From: Oscillatoriales cyanobacterium USR001
GTDB lineage: Bacteria; Cyanobacteriota; Cyanobacteriia; Cyanobacteriales; Microcoleaceae
Length of the DNA: 64,000 nt
Assembly: GCA_001698425.1 (NCBI GenBank)
Contig: MBRE01000017.1
Coordinates: 62,154 to 126,153 of the forward strand
Reading direction: 5' to 3'
Made by a program: the position numbers and the translations under genes. The notes under the pieces were generated by a model that saw only the letters and a list, made by a program, of their open reading frames with translations, did not search any database and was not told where the DNA came from. Below are positions 9,041-18,333 of the stretch, piece after piece (within the stretch, counting starts at the first letter, position 1; each line of letters starts with the position of its first letter).

Positions 9041-10054
9041 CTAAGATAATAGACACGCAAGGGGGAAAACTAGGTATTCCAGAAAAAATAACTTCCAAAT
9101 AAATTGATAAAACTTGGCAATTTCAGCTTTCTCCTGTAAATCTACTTTCCTACTCCAAAACCACATCAACCCCAATGCTGATAAATGAGTAATCGCGATC
9201 AAAATTCCATTAACATCTCTCAACCATAATACAGCAGCAATCGTCATTCCTACATAGCAAACTGTTAACACCCAACGAGACAAATTAAACACCGACTCCT
9301 TACCTAACTGAATCGTAAAAGTAGTAATATCATATTGTCGATCGCCTTCCATATCTGGAATATCTTTAAAAATCGCGATCGCCACAGTAAACACCAAAAC
9401 AAACAACGTTAACGCCCACACCTCACCGGGAACAAACAACAAATAATCAGGAATAAAGAAGCTAAAATTAGCACTTTTGGCGACTTCTAACACCCATTGA
9501 AAATGCAAAAATAAACCGAGATTGACAATCGCACCGCGTACAGTAAAAATACACAAAGCCGCGAAAAAAGGAAACCGCTTTAAACGAATAGGTGGCAAAG
9601 AATAAGCCGTACCAATAGCCAAACTTATACCAACAGTCGCCAATAAAAACGGTCCTTGGGATGCAGAAAATAGTAACGCGATCGCCCCAGAAATTGCAAT
9701 AATTATTTGAGCTTGTTTCCGTGAAAACTCCCCCGCCGCCAAAGGCAAATGAGGCTTATTAATTTGGTCAATGGCAATATCTTCCAATTGGTTTAACCCC
9801 ACAATATAGATATTACCACCAATACAGGCTATCCACGCTCCCAATACCAGAATTAACTGAGAAATAGAGAAACCATATTCATACCTAGCTAAAGCAATTA
9901 AATACAATCCCAAGACACTTAAAGTTGTACCGATAATTGTATGAGGGCGAGAAAACTTCCAAAAAGCATACCAAACTGGAGTATCCTGAATACTTGGAGA
10001 TTCTGATAGTTTATTTTCTACCAATTCAGACTTTTGTTCAGAAATTTGTTTCAT
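9041..10054 (-). CDS. hpt: Homogentisate phytyltransferase
   Basis: A UbiA-family membrane prenyltransferase that attaches a phytyl chain to homogentisate, the committed step to tocopherols. Two aspartate-rich motifs are visible: NQLEDIAIDQINKP near the first cytoplasmic loop and KDIPDMEGDRQYD in the second, with about nine hydrophobic helices around them. I chose ATG 10054 (337 residues) over a TTG 12 bases upstream. It follows the tocopherol methyltransferase gene by 45 bp on the same strand, which supports the assignment over other UbiA members. Acts in the thylakoid or inner envelope-type membrane. Confidence 0.9.
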   Translation of the reverse strand: MKQISEQKSELVENKLSESPSIQDTPVWYAFWKFSRPHTIIGTTLSVLGLYLIALARYEYGFSISQLILVLGAWIACIGGNIYIVGLNQLEDIAIDQINKPHLPLAAGEFSRKQAQIIIAISGAIALLFSASQGPFLLATVGISLAIGTAYSLPPIRLKRFPFFAALCIFTVRGAIVNLGLFLHFQWVLEVAKSANFSFFIPDYLLFVPGEVWALTLFVLVFTVAIAIFKDIPDMEGDRQYDITTFTIQLGKESVFNLSRWVLTVCYVGMTIAAVLWLRDVNGILIAITHLSALGLMWFWSRKVDLQEKAEIAKFYQFIWKLFFLEYLVFPLACLLS

Positions 10055-10099
10055 AGATGTCCCCAATAAAGCTTTAATTAAATTGTACTCTAACTGAGC

Positions 10100-10948
10100 C
10101 TATTTATCACCACAAAGCAAACCAAATTTAATCAATCCGCGTTGATAGCCATCTCGCATTAAACCTAAAGAAAGCGCCCCTTGAATAGTTGGCCAACCAG
10201 CAAATAGTAACTTAACTATCACTTCCCAATTAAAAGCCGAATCAATCACCACATCCCAAAATGGCGCAACCGCTTTTGACCAATCCGCTGTCCGAATATT
10301 TGTGAAAGAAACATTACCAGCAAGGGCTTCATATTCTGGTAAAGAAATTACATAAGGCAAAGCATAAACTCGATAAATTTCTGCGAGATGTTTTATTTCA
10401 TCATTTGTTAGCTTTCCCGCCGTTTCTCCCACTGGACGATGACACCAAGTAGCCATCAGAAACAAGCCACCTGGCTTAAGTACGCGGTAAGATTCTTGCA
10501 AAAATTTAATCTTATTGGGGAAATGTTCGCAACTTTCCAACGACCAAACTAAATCAAAAGAATTATCAGCAAAAGGCAAATTTAAAGCATCGGCTACCTG
10601 AAAATCTGTGCGAGTTTCTAAGCCAGCAGTTTTCGCTCTTTCTGTGGCCCTAGAAACCTGAACTGGACTTAAAGTAATTCCCGTTACATTAGCATTAAAC
10701 TTTTCGGCTAAATAGAGAGAACTACCACCAATTCCACAGCCAACATCGAGAATATGAGAAGCTGAAGATACCGCAGCCCAATTAAGTAATTCCTCAATCA
10801 AGTCAATTTGGGCGATGCGACGTTCTTTTTTCAGATTACCCTCTGGTCCATAGTAGCCATGATGGAGATGTTCCCCCCACACCTGTTCCCACAGACCGCT
10901 GGAAGCGTCGTAAAATTCCTGAATTTGTTGGTAAAGTGTTGAAGTCAT
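10100..10948 (-). CDS. Tocopherol-pathway methyltransferase, gamma-tocopherol methyltransferase type
   Basis: A 282-residue class I SAM methyltransferase. Motif I is ILDVGCGIGGSSLYLA, followed by ADALNLPFADNSFDLVW and a post-motif LKPGGLFLMATW. The N-terminal YDASSGLWEQVWGEHLHHG pattern is typical of gamma-tocopherol methyltransferases and related quinone methyltransferases. Placement immediately upstream of hpt on the same strand argues for a tocopherol role, methylating gamma- to alpha-tocopherol. An MPBQ methyltransferase cannot be fully excluded from sequence alone. The start ATG 10948 precedes hpt in a probable two-gene operon. Confidence 0.85.
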   Translation of the reverse strand: MTSTLYQQIQEFYDASSGLWEQVWGEHLHHGYYGPEGNLKKERRIAQIDLIEELLNWAAVSSASHILDVGCGIGGSSLYLAEKFNANVTGITLSPVQVSRATERAKTAGLETRTDFQVADALNLPFADNSFDLVWSLESCEHFPNKIKFLQESYRVLKPGGLFLMATWCHRPVGETAGKLTNDEIKHLAEIYRVYALPYVISLPEYEALAGNVSFTNIRTADWSKAVAPFWDVVIDSAFNWEVIVKLLFAGWPTIQGALSLGLMRDGYQRGLIKFGLLCGDK

Positions 10949-11181
10949 CGCCGCGTTGTCAACTATTTAAAGGTTACGTTGTCTATTGTCCATTGTTTTT
11001 TGACTTTTGTCATTTTTTCGCGGTTTAACAACTACCAATTACCAATGTAAGTAAAAGGATGTAATAGATGCACTAAACGTGATAATCTAAAAGCGATCGC
11101 GCAATTAATATCGCGCAATTAATTCGATCGCTGGTTAAGTTTAATTGTGGCTGACTTGGTTCCCAAATTTGAGATATCTAC

Positions 11182-11400
11182 TCAGTACAATTTAACGAAA
11201 GCTGCTACCGCCATTACCAGTCCGATTTTTAGCAGACAAGGGGAAATGGCAACAAACCAAATTAATGAGAGTACCCCAACGACTGCTGCTATCGGGGTAG
11301 GAATGCCATCAAGGGTTTTCCGATCGCTCCCTAATGCGATCGCGGCAGAAATTAAAAAGATCGTTAGGGAAAGCAGGGAAGCTAAAATCATAGTGTCCAC
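11182..11400 (-). CDS. Small hypothetical membrane protein
   Basis: A 72-residue protein with two hydrophobic helices (about 4-24 and 37-68) separated by GSDRKTLDGIPTP, which reads like a genuine short loop. The opposite-strand frame 11147-11434 overlaps it but is polar and low in sense, so the minus-strand reading is preferred. I do not recognise a named family; the composition fits small conserved cyanobacterial membrane proteins. Confidence 0.6.
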   Translation of the reverse strand: MDTMILASLLSLTIFLISAAIALGSDRKTLDGIPTPIAAVVGVLSLIWFVAISPCLLKIGLVMAVAAFVKLY

Positions 11401-11527
11401 CCACCGAGTAATTCGCTATATGCCAAATACTTAATTATAGAATATTTTGGTCATACACTGCAAGAATTACCGGATTACAAACGCTAAAGTTAACATTTAT
11501 TTACAAAGTAGATAGGAAGATATCACC

Positions 11528-12121
11528 ATGCTAGGTAAATTTTTCCAAAAACCAGAAGCAGCAGAAAGCGATCGCGTTCCCCCCGGTCAATATTTAGCTA
11601 AAGGTTTTCCCGTATTGACTTATGGCGAAGATCCGCAGATTAGCACAGAAGAATGGCAAATCAAAGTTTGGGGAAAAGCCAAAGCAATTACTTTTACCTG
11701 GGGAGACTTAATGGCTATGCCTCAAAGTAACTTTACCGCAGATTTCCACTGCGTTACCCATTGGTCAAAACTAGACGTACAGTGGACTGGGATAAAAGTA
11801 ACAGATTTTATGAGCCAGGTAGAACTAGAACCCAACGCTTTTTATGTGATGGAGCATTCCTACGGTGGTTATACAACAAATCTAGCGATCGCAGACTTCC
11901 TCCGAGAAGAGAACTTTTTTGCCCACACAGTATTCGGCGAACCCTTAACCATCGAACACGGCGGCCCCATGCGGCTAGTAGTACCTCACCTTTACGCCTG
12001 GAAAAGCGCCAAATGGATTAACGGCCTAGAGTTTTTAGAGCAAGAAGACTTAGGCTTCTGGGAACGTAACGGCTACCACAGGCGAGGGGAACCTTGGGCT
12101 GAAGAGCGTTACAGCAGTTGA
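11528..12121 (+). CDS. Sulfite-oxidase-like molybdopterin-dependent oxidoreductase
   Basis: A 197-residue protein with the oxidoreductase molybdopterin-binding domain of the sulfite oxidase family. The molybdenum-ligating cysteine is Cys75 in DFHCVTHWS, followed by WTGIKV, then EHGGPMRLVVPHLYAWKS, which forms the cofactor pocket. There is no haem domain, no dimerisation domain and no twin-arginine signal, so it resembles the short cytoplasmic YuiH-type enzymes. The substrate is unknown. The start ATG 11528 has a purine-rich GATAGGAAGATA upstream. Confidence 0.88.
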   Translation: MLGKFFQKPEAAESDRVPPGQYLAKGFPVLTYGEDPQISTEEWQIKVWGKAKAITFTWGDLMAMPQSNFTADFHCVTHWSKLDVQWTGIKVTDFMSQVELEPNAFYVMEHSYGGYTTNLAIADFLREENFFAHTVFGEPLTIEHGGPMRLVVPHLYAWKSAKWINGLEFLEQEDLGFWERNGYHRRGEPWAEERYSS

Positions 12122-12186
12122 GCATCAAATAAATCTTTGCCGGAAACCCGCTTTCTTCAAGCAGGACTTCCCCTCGGTCAAAAAAA

Positions 12187-12223
12187 CAGACCAGAAAAAA
12201 TGTTCTGGTCTGTTTTTGTTTTT
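12187..12223 (+). terminator. Intrinsic terminator after the molybdopterin oxidoreductase
   Basis: A 9-bp stem CAGACCAGA / TCTGGTCTG with an 8-base A-rich loop is followed by TTTTTGTTTTTG, a classical rho-independent terminator 66 bp beyond the stop. Confidence 0.85.
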
Positions 12224-12401
12224 GTTATACTAAACTTCATATTTAACAGGGATTTTGTAAAGTTTCAGTAAAGTTACGTTATCCCTTATTTACAAACAAA
12301 CTTTAATCTGAGATGATTCAGAAAGTAAAACACTGACTTGCTTACGAAAACTAGGTCAAACTCAATCGCACAACAATCAACATCTACTCAGGAGAAAAAA
12401 A

Positions 12402-14051
12402 ATGGTTAATCAAGGTTTAAACAAATTATTAAAAGGAACTGTTGCTAGTATTAGTCTGTTGTTTCTAGCAAGCGCTCCTGCTCAAGCTGGGGATTTGGCA
12501 ATCGGTTCTACTTTTAGTATATTTCTGGAATGTAATAACGACGGGATGGCGCAAATCCTTGGTAAAACGAATACCATCAACAATTGGCAATACACTTCCG
12601 ATGCCAAAGATGAGAACACCGATGGTTTCTTATACGATATTTTAGGGATGGCTACCAAAGAAACAGCCAATGAATTAATCGTAATTCTTTCGGGAAATAC
12701 CCCCATTGGAGGAACAGGTTTTGACCGGGATACCAATCAGGTTGGATGGGGTGATTTGTTCTTCTCTGCTGGCGGTCAAAGTTTTACTGAGTCTATGAAC
12801 TCTGGTAATTTGTTCGGGATTAAGTTTGCGAAAAATGAATCAGGACCTAAAGCTCTAGGCGTTTACAGTGGAGTGACGGCAAAGGGTGTAGGCATTAATA
12901 ATTTTGGCCACCGTACTCTGGAAAATTATATGAGTTTGGTGGATACCAGTTCTGCTAATTTCCTGGGAGATATTAAGGCGGCAGACTTAGTGAAAAGTGA
13001 GACATACTTTGATCCAACTACAGGTTATAATGTTATTGGACAAGGGACTAAGGTAAACAATGACGGGTTTACTTTACTGAGTTTAACTGACTCTATTTTG
13101 TCGGATTTTGACCAGCAGAATTTTAAAACTCCTGGTGTTGAGACAATTGCTTTCAAAATTAATAAATCGGCTCTTCAAGTTCAAAAATCTCTGAAGGAAC
13201 AGGCCGAGGAACTTGCGGTTGCTTGGAATCCAGCCTGGGATACAACGTTTGCGGAGATTGCTGCGAATATTAAAAGTGTTGATGCTCAGATTTCAGCGTT
13301 GAACAAAAATGAGATTACGCCTTTGGAAAAGGCTAATACCGCAGTCAGAAATGCTTATCCAGGTCACAAGGAAGCTTTGGACTTGAAAAATGCCAAGAGC
13401 ACTCTTGATAATACTGTGAAGGATACTCAGAAACAACAAACGGTTCTTAATGTTTTGCAATTTAAACTGGATAAGTGGAATGCAATGACACCTAATGAGC
13501 AGGCGAATGCAGCACCAGAAGATGTCTGGACTCGCAAAGATGCACTGGATATTGATGATAAAAAGCAAAAAATTCAAGCTAACCAGAATATCATTGATGG
13601 CATTAATGCCAAGTATACTCCTGCTGAATTGACGAATGCTAATAAAGCTTACAATGCTTTAATTAACGAAATTCGTGCTGAATTTCCTGAATATGTGGAG
13701 CGGGAAACAGAACTGAAGTCGCTTTATGTTCAGCGGAATGAATTAAAGGATCAAAAAAATGATCTGAATGCTGAGAAGAATAATTTGGAAGCTGAAATTC
13801 GGGCGATATTGGCAAATCAGCGGAAGGAATTGGTTTTAGCTAGTGCTGCTGAAGAGAAAGAGCAGGAAGCTGCAACTGGTGGGCCTCGGACATCGAAGGA
13901 TAATGGGGTTCCTAAGACTGAGGCTGAGTTGAAGAAGGCTCTGGGTGAAGAGACAGAAACGGTTCCCGAACCTTTGACTATGACTGGTTTAGCTTTGGGT
14001 GCTAGTGGGATGATTGCTGCTCGTCGCCGCCGCGCTAACAAAAATGCTTGA
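12402..14051 (+). CDS. PEP-CTERM sorted exported protein with long coiled coil
   Basis: A 549-residue protein with an N-terminal signal peptide cleaving near PAQAG (about residue 29) and a C-terminal PEP-CTERM tripartite signal: VPEPLT, a hydrophobic stretch GLALGASGMIAA, then RRRRA. The exosortase/PEP-CTERM system is expected to process and route it to the cell surface. The N-terminal half is a beta-type domain of unknown function; residues about 250-500 are highly charged and helical, with heptad-like spacing suggesting a coiled coil. A good ribosome-binding site (AGGAG, 12391) precedes the ATG. The gene stands alone between two terminators. Confidence 0.85.
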   Translation: MVNQGLNKLLKGTVASISLLFLASAPAQAGDLAIGSTFSIFLECNNDGMAQILGKTNTINNWQYTSDAKDENTDGFLYDILGMATKETANELIVILSGNTPIGGTGFDRDTNQVGWGDLFFSAGGQSFTESMNSGNLFGIKFAKNESGPKALGVYSGVTAKGVGINNFGHRTLENYMSLVDTSSANFLGDIKAADLVKSETYFDPTTGYNVIGQGTKVNNDGFTLLSLTDSILSDFDQQNFKTPGVETIAFKINKSALQVQKSLKEQAEELAVAWNPAWDTTFAEIAANIKSVDAQISALNKNEITPLEKANTAVRNAYPGHKEALDLKNAKSTLDNTVKDTQKQQTVLNVLQFKLDKWNAMTPNEQANAAPEDVWTRKDALDIDDKKQKIQANQNIIDGINAKYTPAELTNANKAYNALINEIRAEFPEYVERETELKSLYVQRNELKDQKNDLNAEKNNLEAEIRAILANQRKELVLASAAEEKEQEAATGGPRTSKDNGVPKTEAELKKALGEETETVPEPLTMTGLALGASGMIAARRRRANKNA

Positions 14052-14161
14052 GATAGTTTCTTGGTTTTAATTATCTCTCGATCGCTTTGAGATTTAGTTG
14101 CTACGGGTGCAGGATGGGCTGGTAATAATTGGCTCAACCTGTGCTTTTTTTTGCTTATTAG

Positions 14162-14210
14162 AAAGTCATAAATCCTGATGCTTGGCTCAGAATTTATGAC
14201 TTTTTTGGGC
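14162..14210. terminator. Terminator between convergent genes
   Basis: A 12-bp stem AAAGTCATAAAT / ATTTATGACTTT is followed by TTTTGGGCATTTTTT on the plus strand and ends at the stop of the glutathione transferase gene. It likely ends the PEP-CTERM transcript and could work in the other direction too. Confidence 0.8.
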
Positions 14211-14215
14211 ATTTT

Positions 14216-14824
14216 TTAGGCAATAGGAACAGTTGACTTAACCGACTCACGCTCATGTAAGCGGTTAAATAACTGCCCTAATTTGACATATTTCTGCTGC
14301 CAATCTTCGCCAAAACGCAAAGTGTAATATCCAAGGGCTGATACCGCTGAAATATCCGCAGCAGTCCAGGTTTCACCTAATAAGTAAGCAGAGGAAACTA
14401 ACTGCTTTTCCAAAACCGGAAATAACCGATCTAAAGCCGCTTGGTACTTAGTTTGAAGCCCGGAGTCAGCTAGTTCACCTTTCAGATTTTGATACCACAA
14501 ACTAATAGTATTGTCTGCTAAACTATCGGCTAATTCTTCCCACAAACGACACTGAAGCCGCGCTTTCTTTTCCTGGGGATAAAAACTAGGTTCAGGATAG
14601 GTTTCGTCTAAATATTCTAAGATGATGGTCGAGTCCCAAAGTGTTGTGCCATCTTCATCTATTAAGACAGGTACTTTGCCAATGGGAGAAATGCTGATAA
14701 ATTCAGGAGATTTATTAGCAAGATCGGTAACTTTTAATTCCACTGGCAAGTTTTTCTCTGCCAGTAAAATTGTTACTTTCCGGGCGTAGGGCGAGCGTTG
14801 AGCGTAGTACAAAACTCTAGTCAT
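14216..14824 (-). CDS. Glutathione S-transferase family protein
   Basis: A 202-residue protein with a thioredoxin-like N-terminal half (RSPYARKVTILLAEK, then GKVPVLIDEDG and the DSTIILEYLDE stretch that binds the gamma-glutamyl part of glutathione) and an all-helical C-terminal half. The catalytic Ser/Tyr/Cys candidate is in YAQRSPYARK. Substrate unknown: detoxification of electrophiles or peroxides is the usual role. Start ATG 14824; monocistronic, convergent with the PEP-CTERM gene. Confidence 0.9.
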   Translation of the reverse strand: MTRVLYYAQRSPYARKVTILLAEKNLPVELKVTDLANKSPEFISISPIGKVPVLIDEDGTTLWDSTIILEYLDETYPEPSFYPQEKKARLQCRLWEELADSLADNTISLWYQNLKGELADSGLQTKYQAALDRLFPVLEKQLVSSAYLLGETWTAADISAVSALGYYTLRFGEDWQQKYVKLGQLFNRLHERESVKSTVPIA

Positions 14825-14906
14825 AGATTTGGGTAATTAAGATTAGTTTTTGCGTGATGTTTTGACAATTCACAAGTGATTATACTGTTTAAGTAAGATG
14901 AATTGG

Positions 14907-15659
14907 CTAGGACTGGTTTTCCTCTTGGTTAATTTCTTGCAAAATCTGTTCGATGCTGTTGGCTTGTTTAAGCTTCCCTTGTTTGACAAATAAATCTTTG
15001 GCTTTTGTTAAATTAGCGATCGCTTCTGGTTGTTTGGTTTTATCTCCTTGTTGTAATAATGCTAGACCTAAATTATTCAAAGCGTCTGCATATTCAGGAT
15101 TGATTTTAATAGCTTGTCTCCAAAACCCAATGGCTTCATCTAACTGATTTATATTGACTAAAGCAACGGCTAAATCGTTATGAGCTTTGGCGTGTTGGGG
15201 ATTAAGTTGAATTGCTTGGCGATATTGGGCGATCGCTTCATCTAATTTTTCCTGGTTTGATAAGATAGTACCTAACTTATAGTAGGCCTCGGCTTGCTTA
15301 GGAAATCGCACAATTAGCTGTCTAAAAATCGATTCTGCATTGACAATATTACCTTGACCATAAAGGTCATTTCCCATTCTTAAACCGAAAGTATATCCCT
15401 TACCAATTACTTGACATTCTTTCTTGGAGGAGTTAGCTTTTGGTCTGCATATTTTGACTTCATCTCCATCTATTTCATAAGATATTGCTTCGCGAGGCGG
15501 TTGTGTTGGTCTGGGCTGTCGATTTTGTGCTAATTGGAAATTTGACTGAGATAAGGCGGGTTCGATGAGTGCTAAAACTGATGTTTGTACTCCAGCTAAA
15601 ATGCTGAGAGTAATCCCAATAAAACGGATAAATGAGGCGATCGATCTGTGTTTTTTCAT
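14907..15659 (-). CDS. TPR repeat protein with N-terminal export signal
   Basis: About 250 residues from ATG 15659 (a TTG 12 bases upstream is a weaker choice). A basic start is followed by a hydrophobic stretch, then a Gln/Pro-rich linker. Residues about 100-235 hold at least three consensus TPRs (AEAYYKLGTILSNQEKL, AKAHNDLAVALVN, ADALNNLGLALLQ). It is likely membrane-anchored or periplasmic, a scaffold whose partners are unknown. It also contains a small strand region (EVKICRPKANSSKKECQV) with two cysteines. Confidence 0.82.
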   Translation of the reverse strand: MKKHRSIASFIRFIGITLSILAGVQTSVLALIEPALSQSNFQLAQNRQPRPTQPPREAISYEIDGDEVKICRPKANSSKKECQVIGKGYTFGLRMGNDLYGQGNIVNAESIFRQLIVRFPKQAEAYYKLGTILSNQEKLDEAIAQYRQAIQLNPQHAKAHNDLAVALVNINQLDEAIGFWRQAIKINPEYADALNNLGLALLQQGDKTKQPEAIANLTKAKDLFVKQGKLKQANSIEQILQEINQEENQS

Positions 15660-16024
15660 CTTGTTTGGCAATAATTAGGTGATTATTTTGGCAGTTGAAC
15701 TATGATTTTTTACTCAGGGAACTTACGCAAAAACAGGATTTCTAAGGGAATATTTGTGCTTTAAGCAATTCCTCTGATGCAAAAACTGGTTTCGATCGCG
15801 GTTGCTATAATACCAATTCTTAAAGCTATGACTACAAATTTTCACCCCCCGGCTTCGCCGTCCCCCCTTGCTAAGGGGGGACTACAGGGGGGTCAATCTG
15901 TACCTGTAGATCGCGTTTCTAGGTAAGTTATAGCTCACCACTGAACGCACTGAGGCATTCAGGGTGATATTTTATCACTACAGTGGGAGATTTTGGCAAT
16001 AATTGAATTGGATTAGTGAATAGC
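15660..16024. repeat. Intergenic region with a G/C-run inverted repeat
   Basis: No gene. Between about 15847 and 15897 CCCCCCGGC ... CCCCCCTTGC pairs with AAGGGGGGAC ... GGGGGG, a member of the dispersed C-run/G-run hairpins also seen at 20322-20360 and 60492-60578. Confidence 0.55.
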
Positions 16025-16459
16025 TCAATTTTCATAATAAGCTAAAAAGTTCTCAGGAACTAATCGTAATTCTCCTGATTTAAAGCGATCGAGTGGTAGC
16101 CAAATGGCGGTTTTTTGACGTTTTCCTTCGGCAAAAACTAAGCTTTCTAATTGATAGAATTTAGGATCGACAAAATCGCACTGATAAAGTTGAATTAATT
16201 CGTGTCCTGGTTTGCCATTAAATTGAAATATGCTTTCAATGCAGGTAATATATTTGATGTTGGTTAATTCGGCTTGAATTTCCTCTTGAAATTCTCGTTT
16301 TAAAGCGTCATAGCTATGCTCGCCAAAGTCAACGCCGCCCCCCATAACGCGATAAAATGTTTGTTGTTTAACGGGATCGTGACCTTCAGAGAGGAAGATG
16401 CGATCGCCATCTTTAATTAATCCCAAAGCTAGAACTCGAATTTCACCTTGTTTGTGCAT
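16025..16459 (-). CDS. Nudix hydrolase
   Basis: A 144-residue Nudix protein. The Nudix box is visible at about residues 40-66 as GGGVDFGEHS followed by KREFQEEIQAEL, giving the metal-binding REFQEE core. It should hydrolyse a nucleoside diphosphate linked to another moiety; the substrate cannot be inferred. The start ATG 16459 is preceded (upstream, in the plus coordinate direction) by a heptamer array. Confidence 0.9.
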   Translation of the reverse strand: MHKQGEIRVLALGLIKDGDRIFLSEGHDPVKQQTFYRVMGGGVDFGEHSYDALKREFQEEIQAELTNIKYITCIESIFQFNGKPGHELIQLYQCDFVDPKFYQLESLVFAEGKRQKTAIWLPLDRFKSGELRLVPENFLAYYEN

Positions 16460-16462
16460 AAT

Positions 16463-16495
16463 TTTGGTAATTGGTAATTGGTAATTGGTAATTAG
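16463..16495. repeat. Heptamer tandem array (TTGGTAA)
   Basis: Four to five TTGGTAA units directly upstream of the Nudix start codon. The same unit recurs at 61834-61880. Confidence 0.85.
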
Positions 16496-16496
16496 T

Positions 16497-16567
16497 AGGG
16501 GCGAAGCATTCGGGCGATAAATTGCTGCTAAAAACCAGTATCTTTTGCCCGAATGCTTCGCGCTGCG
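16497..16567. repeat. Dispersed inverted repeat (GCGAAGCATTCGGGC type)
   Basis: GGGGCGAAGCATTCGGGC at the left pairs with GCCCGAATGCTTCGCG at the right across a roughly 35-base loop. A degenerate relative lies at 7130-7215. Confidence 0.75.
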
Positions 16568-16584
16568 AGGGTTTCAAAACACAC

Positions 16585-17037
16585 TTAATTCTCATAAGCT
16601 AACGTAGATTTGCGACTGTCTTTTTCTACTGGCCAGTCTTCATTTTCACCGCCAATAATTAATTTCTCAATTGCGACAAATTCCTGGCTAAGTTGTGTAA
16701 AAACATTGATGAGAACATCCAAAGCAATAGCATCACTGGTTCCCAAGTCTAGCCAACAACGAGCCCACAATCCATCATACTCTACATCTCCCATATTGTG
16801 CATCAATGCCATCATACTACTATCAGCTATATCTGTATCATAATTCAGGTAGCTAATATCTATTCCCACATCATTTACTTGCAGATTTTCGGCATTAAAA
16901 CCTCCTAGTTTGCCCAAAAAAAACCAAGAATCAAAAACTTCTTCAACGTACTGTTTTTCGCCGTTGGAAGGAACTGTGCTAAACTTTAGCCAAATCCATA
17001 AATCAAAGGGGTCAAACTCGCGAAATTGTATTTCCAT
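16585..17037 (-). CDS. DUF3531 family protein
   Basis: A 150-residue protein with the cyanobacterial/plastid DUF3531 pattern: REFDPFDLWIWLKF near the start, then VFDSWFFLGKLGGFNAENLQ and a DVEYDGLWARCWLDLG stretch. Homologues occur in plants and cyanobacteria, suggesting a role connected with photosynthetic organisms, but no function is established. No signal or membrane segment. It lies 20 bp downstream of the TPR gene stop-start junction at 17058 on the same strand and may be co-transcribed. Confidence 0.82.
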   Translation of the reverse strand: MEIQFREFDPFDLWIWLKFSTVPSNGEKQYVEEVFDSWFFLGKLGGFNAENLQVNDVGIDISYLNYDTDIADSSMMALMHNMGDVEYDGLWARCWLDLGTSDAIALDVLINVFTQLSQEFVAIEKLIIGGENEDWPVEKDSRKSTLAYEN

Positions 17038-17057
17038 AATGTCAAAAAATGTTAGCT

Positions 17058-18089
17058 TTATAGTGGTGGTAATGCAACTGGTCCCCAGCTACCTTCGGCA
17101 TCTCTAATCGCATCGCGCATGGGGTCGCAGGCACGTTTGCGATTGTCAAGACGGTTGCGGGTTTTGCACTGCTCAAAAAAGATTTGTGCAACTAAGCGAC
17201 GGGGTAGTTGATTGGGTTTTGCTAAGGCGGCATCAAAGTTTTTCCTAGCTTCATCAAACAAAGTTTTGTTATTATTTTCTCGCCTTGCTTGTGAAACTAA
17301 AATTTGAGCTTTTAGATAAAGTACCTCTGGGTTATTTGGGGTTTCTACTAAGGCTTTATTGACGGATTCTAAAGCTCGATCGTATTTGTCTAAATCTCTA
17401 TAGCCAACGGCCATGCCACGATAAGCTAAATAGCGCGGCAATGCTTTTTGTTCTAGTCTTTGAATTGCGTCATTAGGATTAGAAAAAGGTAGATTTGTAG
17501 CTAACATTAAATCCATATAACCTTTAACTAAGTTTAGTTCTGGATCTGCGGAATCTATTTTTTCTGCCATATCAAGATATTGAAATACCTGCCGGAGTTT
17601 ATTCATCGCTTGAGGTGTACCTTTTGCAGTACCTTCTTTGGCAATAGCATAAGCACCTTCTAAAAAATGACCCGCTGCTATATAAATATTGCCGCGTAAT
17701 GGGTCAATTTTGATTAGTTTCTCTGCCACTTCCCGAGTTTTTTTTGCATAAGCTTTCAGTCCTTCTAAATCTGAATCCATATAGGATAAAGAAGCTTTCA
17801 TCGCATAGATCAAAGGGTCATTTGGCTCTGTTAATAAAGCTTCTTCGAGGTAAGTTTTGGCAGCTAAATAATTTCCTTGCTGAAACATTGCTTGAAAAGC
17901 CGCTTCAGTTTTGTTACCAATTGGACGAGGGTTATTGCTGTTACGAAATGGGTCGCCTGCGATCGCGGGATTAAAGCAAAAGCTGAAGGCAGTCAAAACA
18001 GCTATGGCTGTTAGCCGAATTGGGCTAAATGATGGTTTGAAAGTAATCAACTGGTAAATAATTAATGCCAAAGGAGTTTTCGTCATCAT
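17058..18089 (-). CDS. Sll0314/Alr1548-type TPR repeat protein
   Basis: A 343-residue exported TPR protein. An N-terminal hydrophobic segment ends at NPAIAGDPF (about residue 46), consistent with signal cleavage. TPR-like helices follow at about 60-130 and 215-300. The C-terminal tail with CKTRNRLDNRKRACDPM (two cysteines) and EGSWGPVALPPL is characteristic of this cyanobacteria-specific family. Function is unknown; a periplasmic or lumenal scaffold is likely. Two adjacent ATGs (18089, 18086) can serve as start. Confidence 0.85.
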   Translation of the reverse strand: MMTKTPLALIIYQLITFKPSFSPIRLTAIAVLTAFSFCFNPAIAGDPFRNSNNPRPIGNKTEAAFQAMFQQGNYLAAKTYLEEALLTEPNDPLIYAMKASLSYMDSDLEGLKAYAKKTREVAEKLIKIDPLRGNIYIAAGHFLEGAYAIAKEGTAKGTPQAMNKLRQVFQYLDMAEKIDSADPELNLVKGYMDLMLATNLPFSNPNDAIQRLEQKALPRYLAYRGMAVGYRDLDKYDRALESVNKALVETPNNPEVLYLKAQILVSQARRENNNKTLFDEARKNFDAALAKPNQLPRRLVAQIFFEQCKTRNRLDNRKRACDPMRDAIRDAEGSWGPVALPPL

Positions 18090-18333
18090 GGAATCTCATC
18101 AAAGCAAGAATACTATAGAATAGAACGAGGAGTCAAAATTTAAGACTCAGAGCTATTGACTTTTGTTTAAGAAATGCTACCATTATTTAGATGATAGCAT
18201 AAAGTTGGCAAAAATGAAATACCAAATCTAAAAAAATAAAAAATCTCAAAAATTCGGTTATGTGAGTTATTGAGCTAAGGGTCAACAGCCCCAAAAAATC
18301 CTAGTTACTAATCAGCAATTACTAATTACTTTG

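Noticed and set aside
11147..11434. Plus-strand frame opposite the small membrane protein
   Set aside because: Polar, low-complexity and without family resemblance, while the minus-strand frame has two clean helices.
13817..14212. Minus-strand frame over the PEP-CTERM gene end
   Set aside because: It runs through a terminator hairpin and mirrors the real gene.
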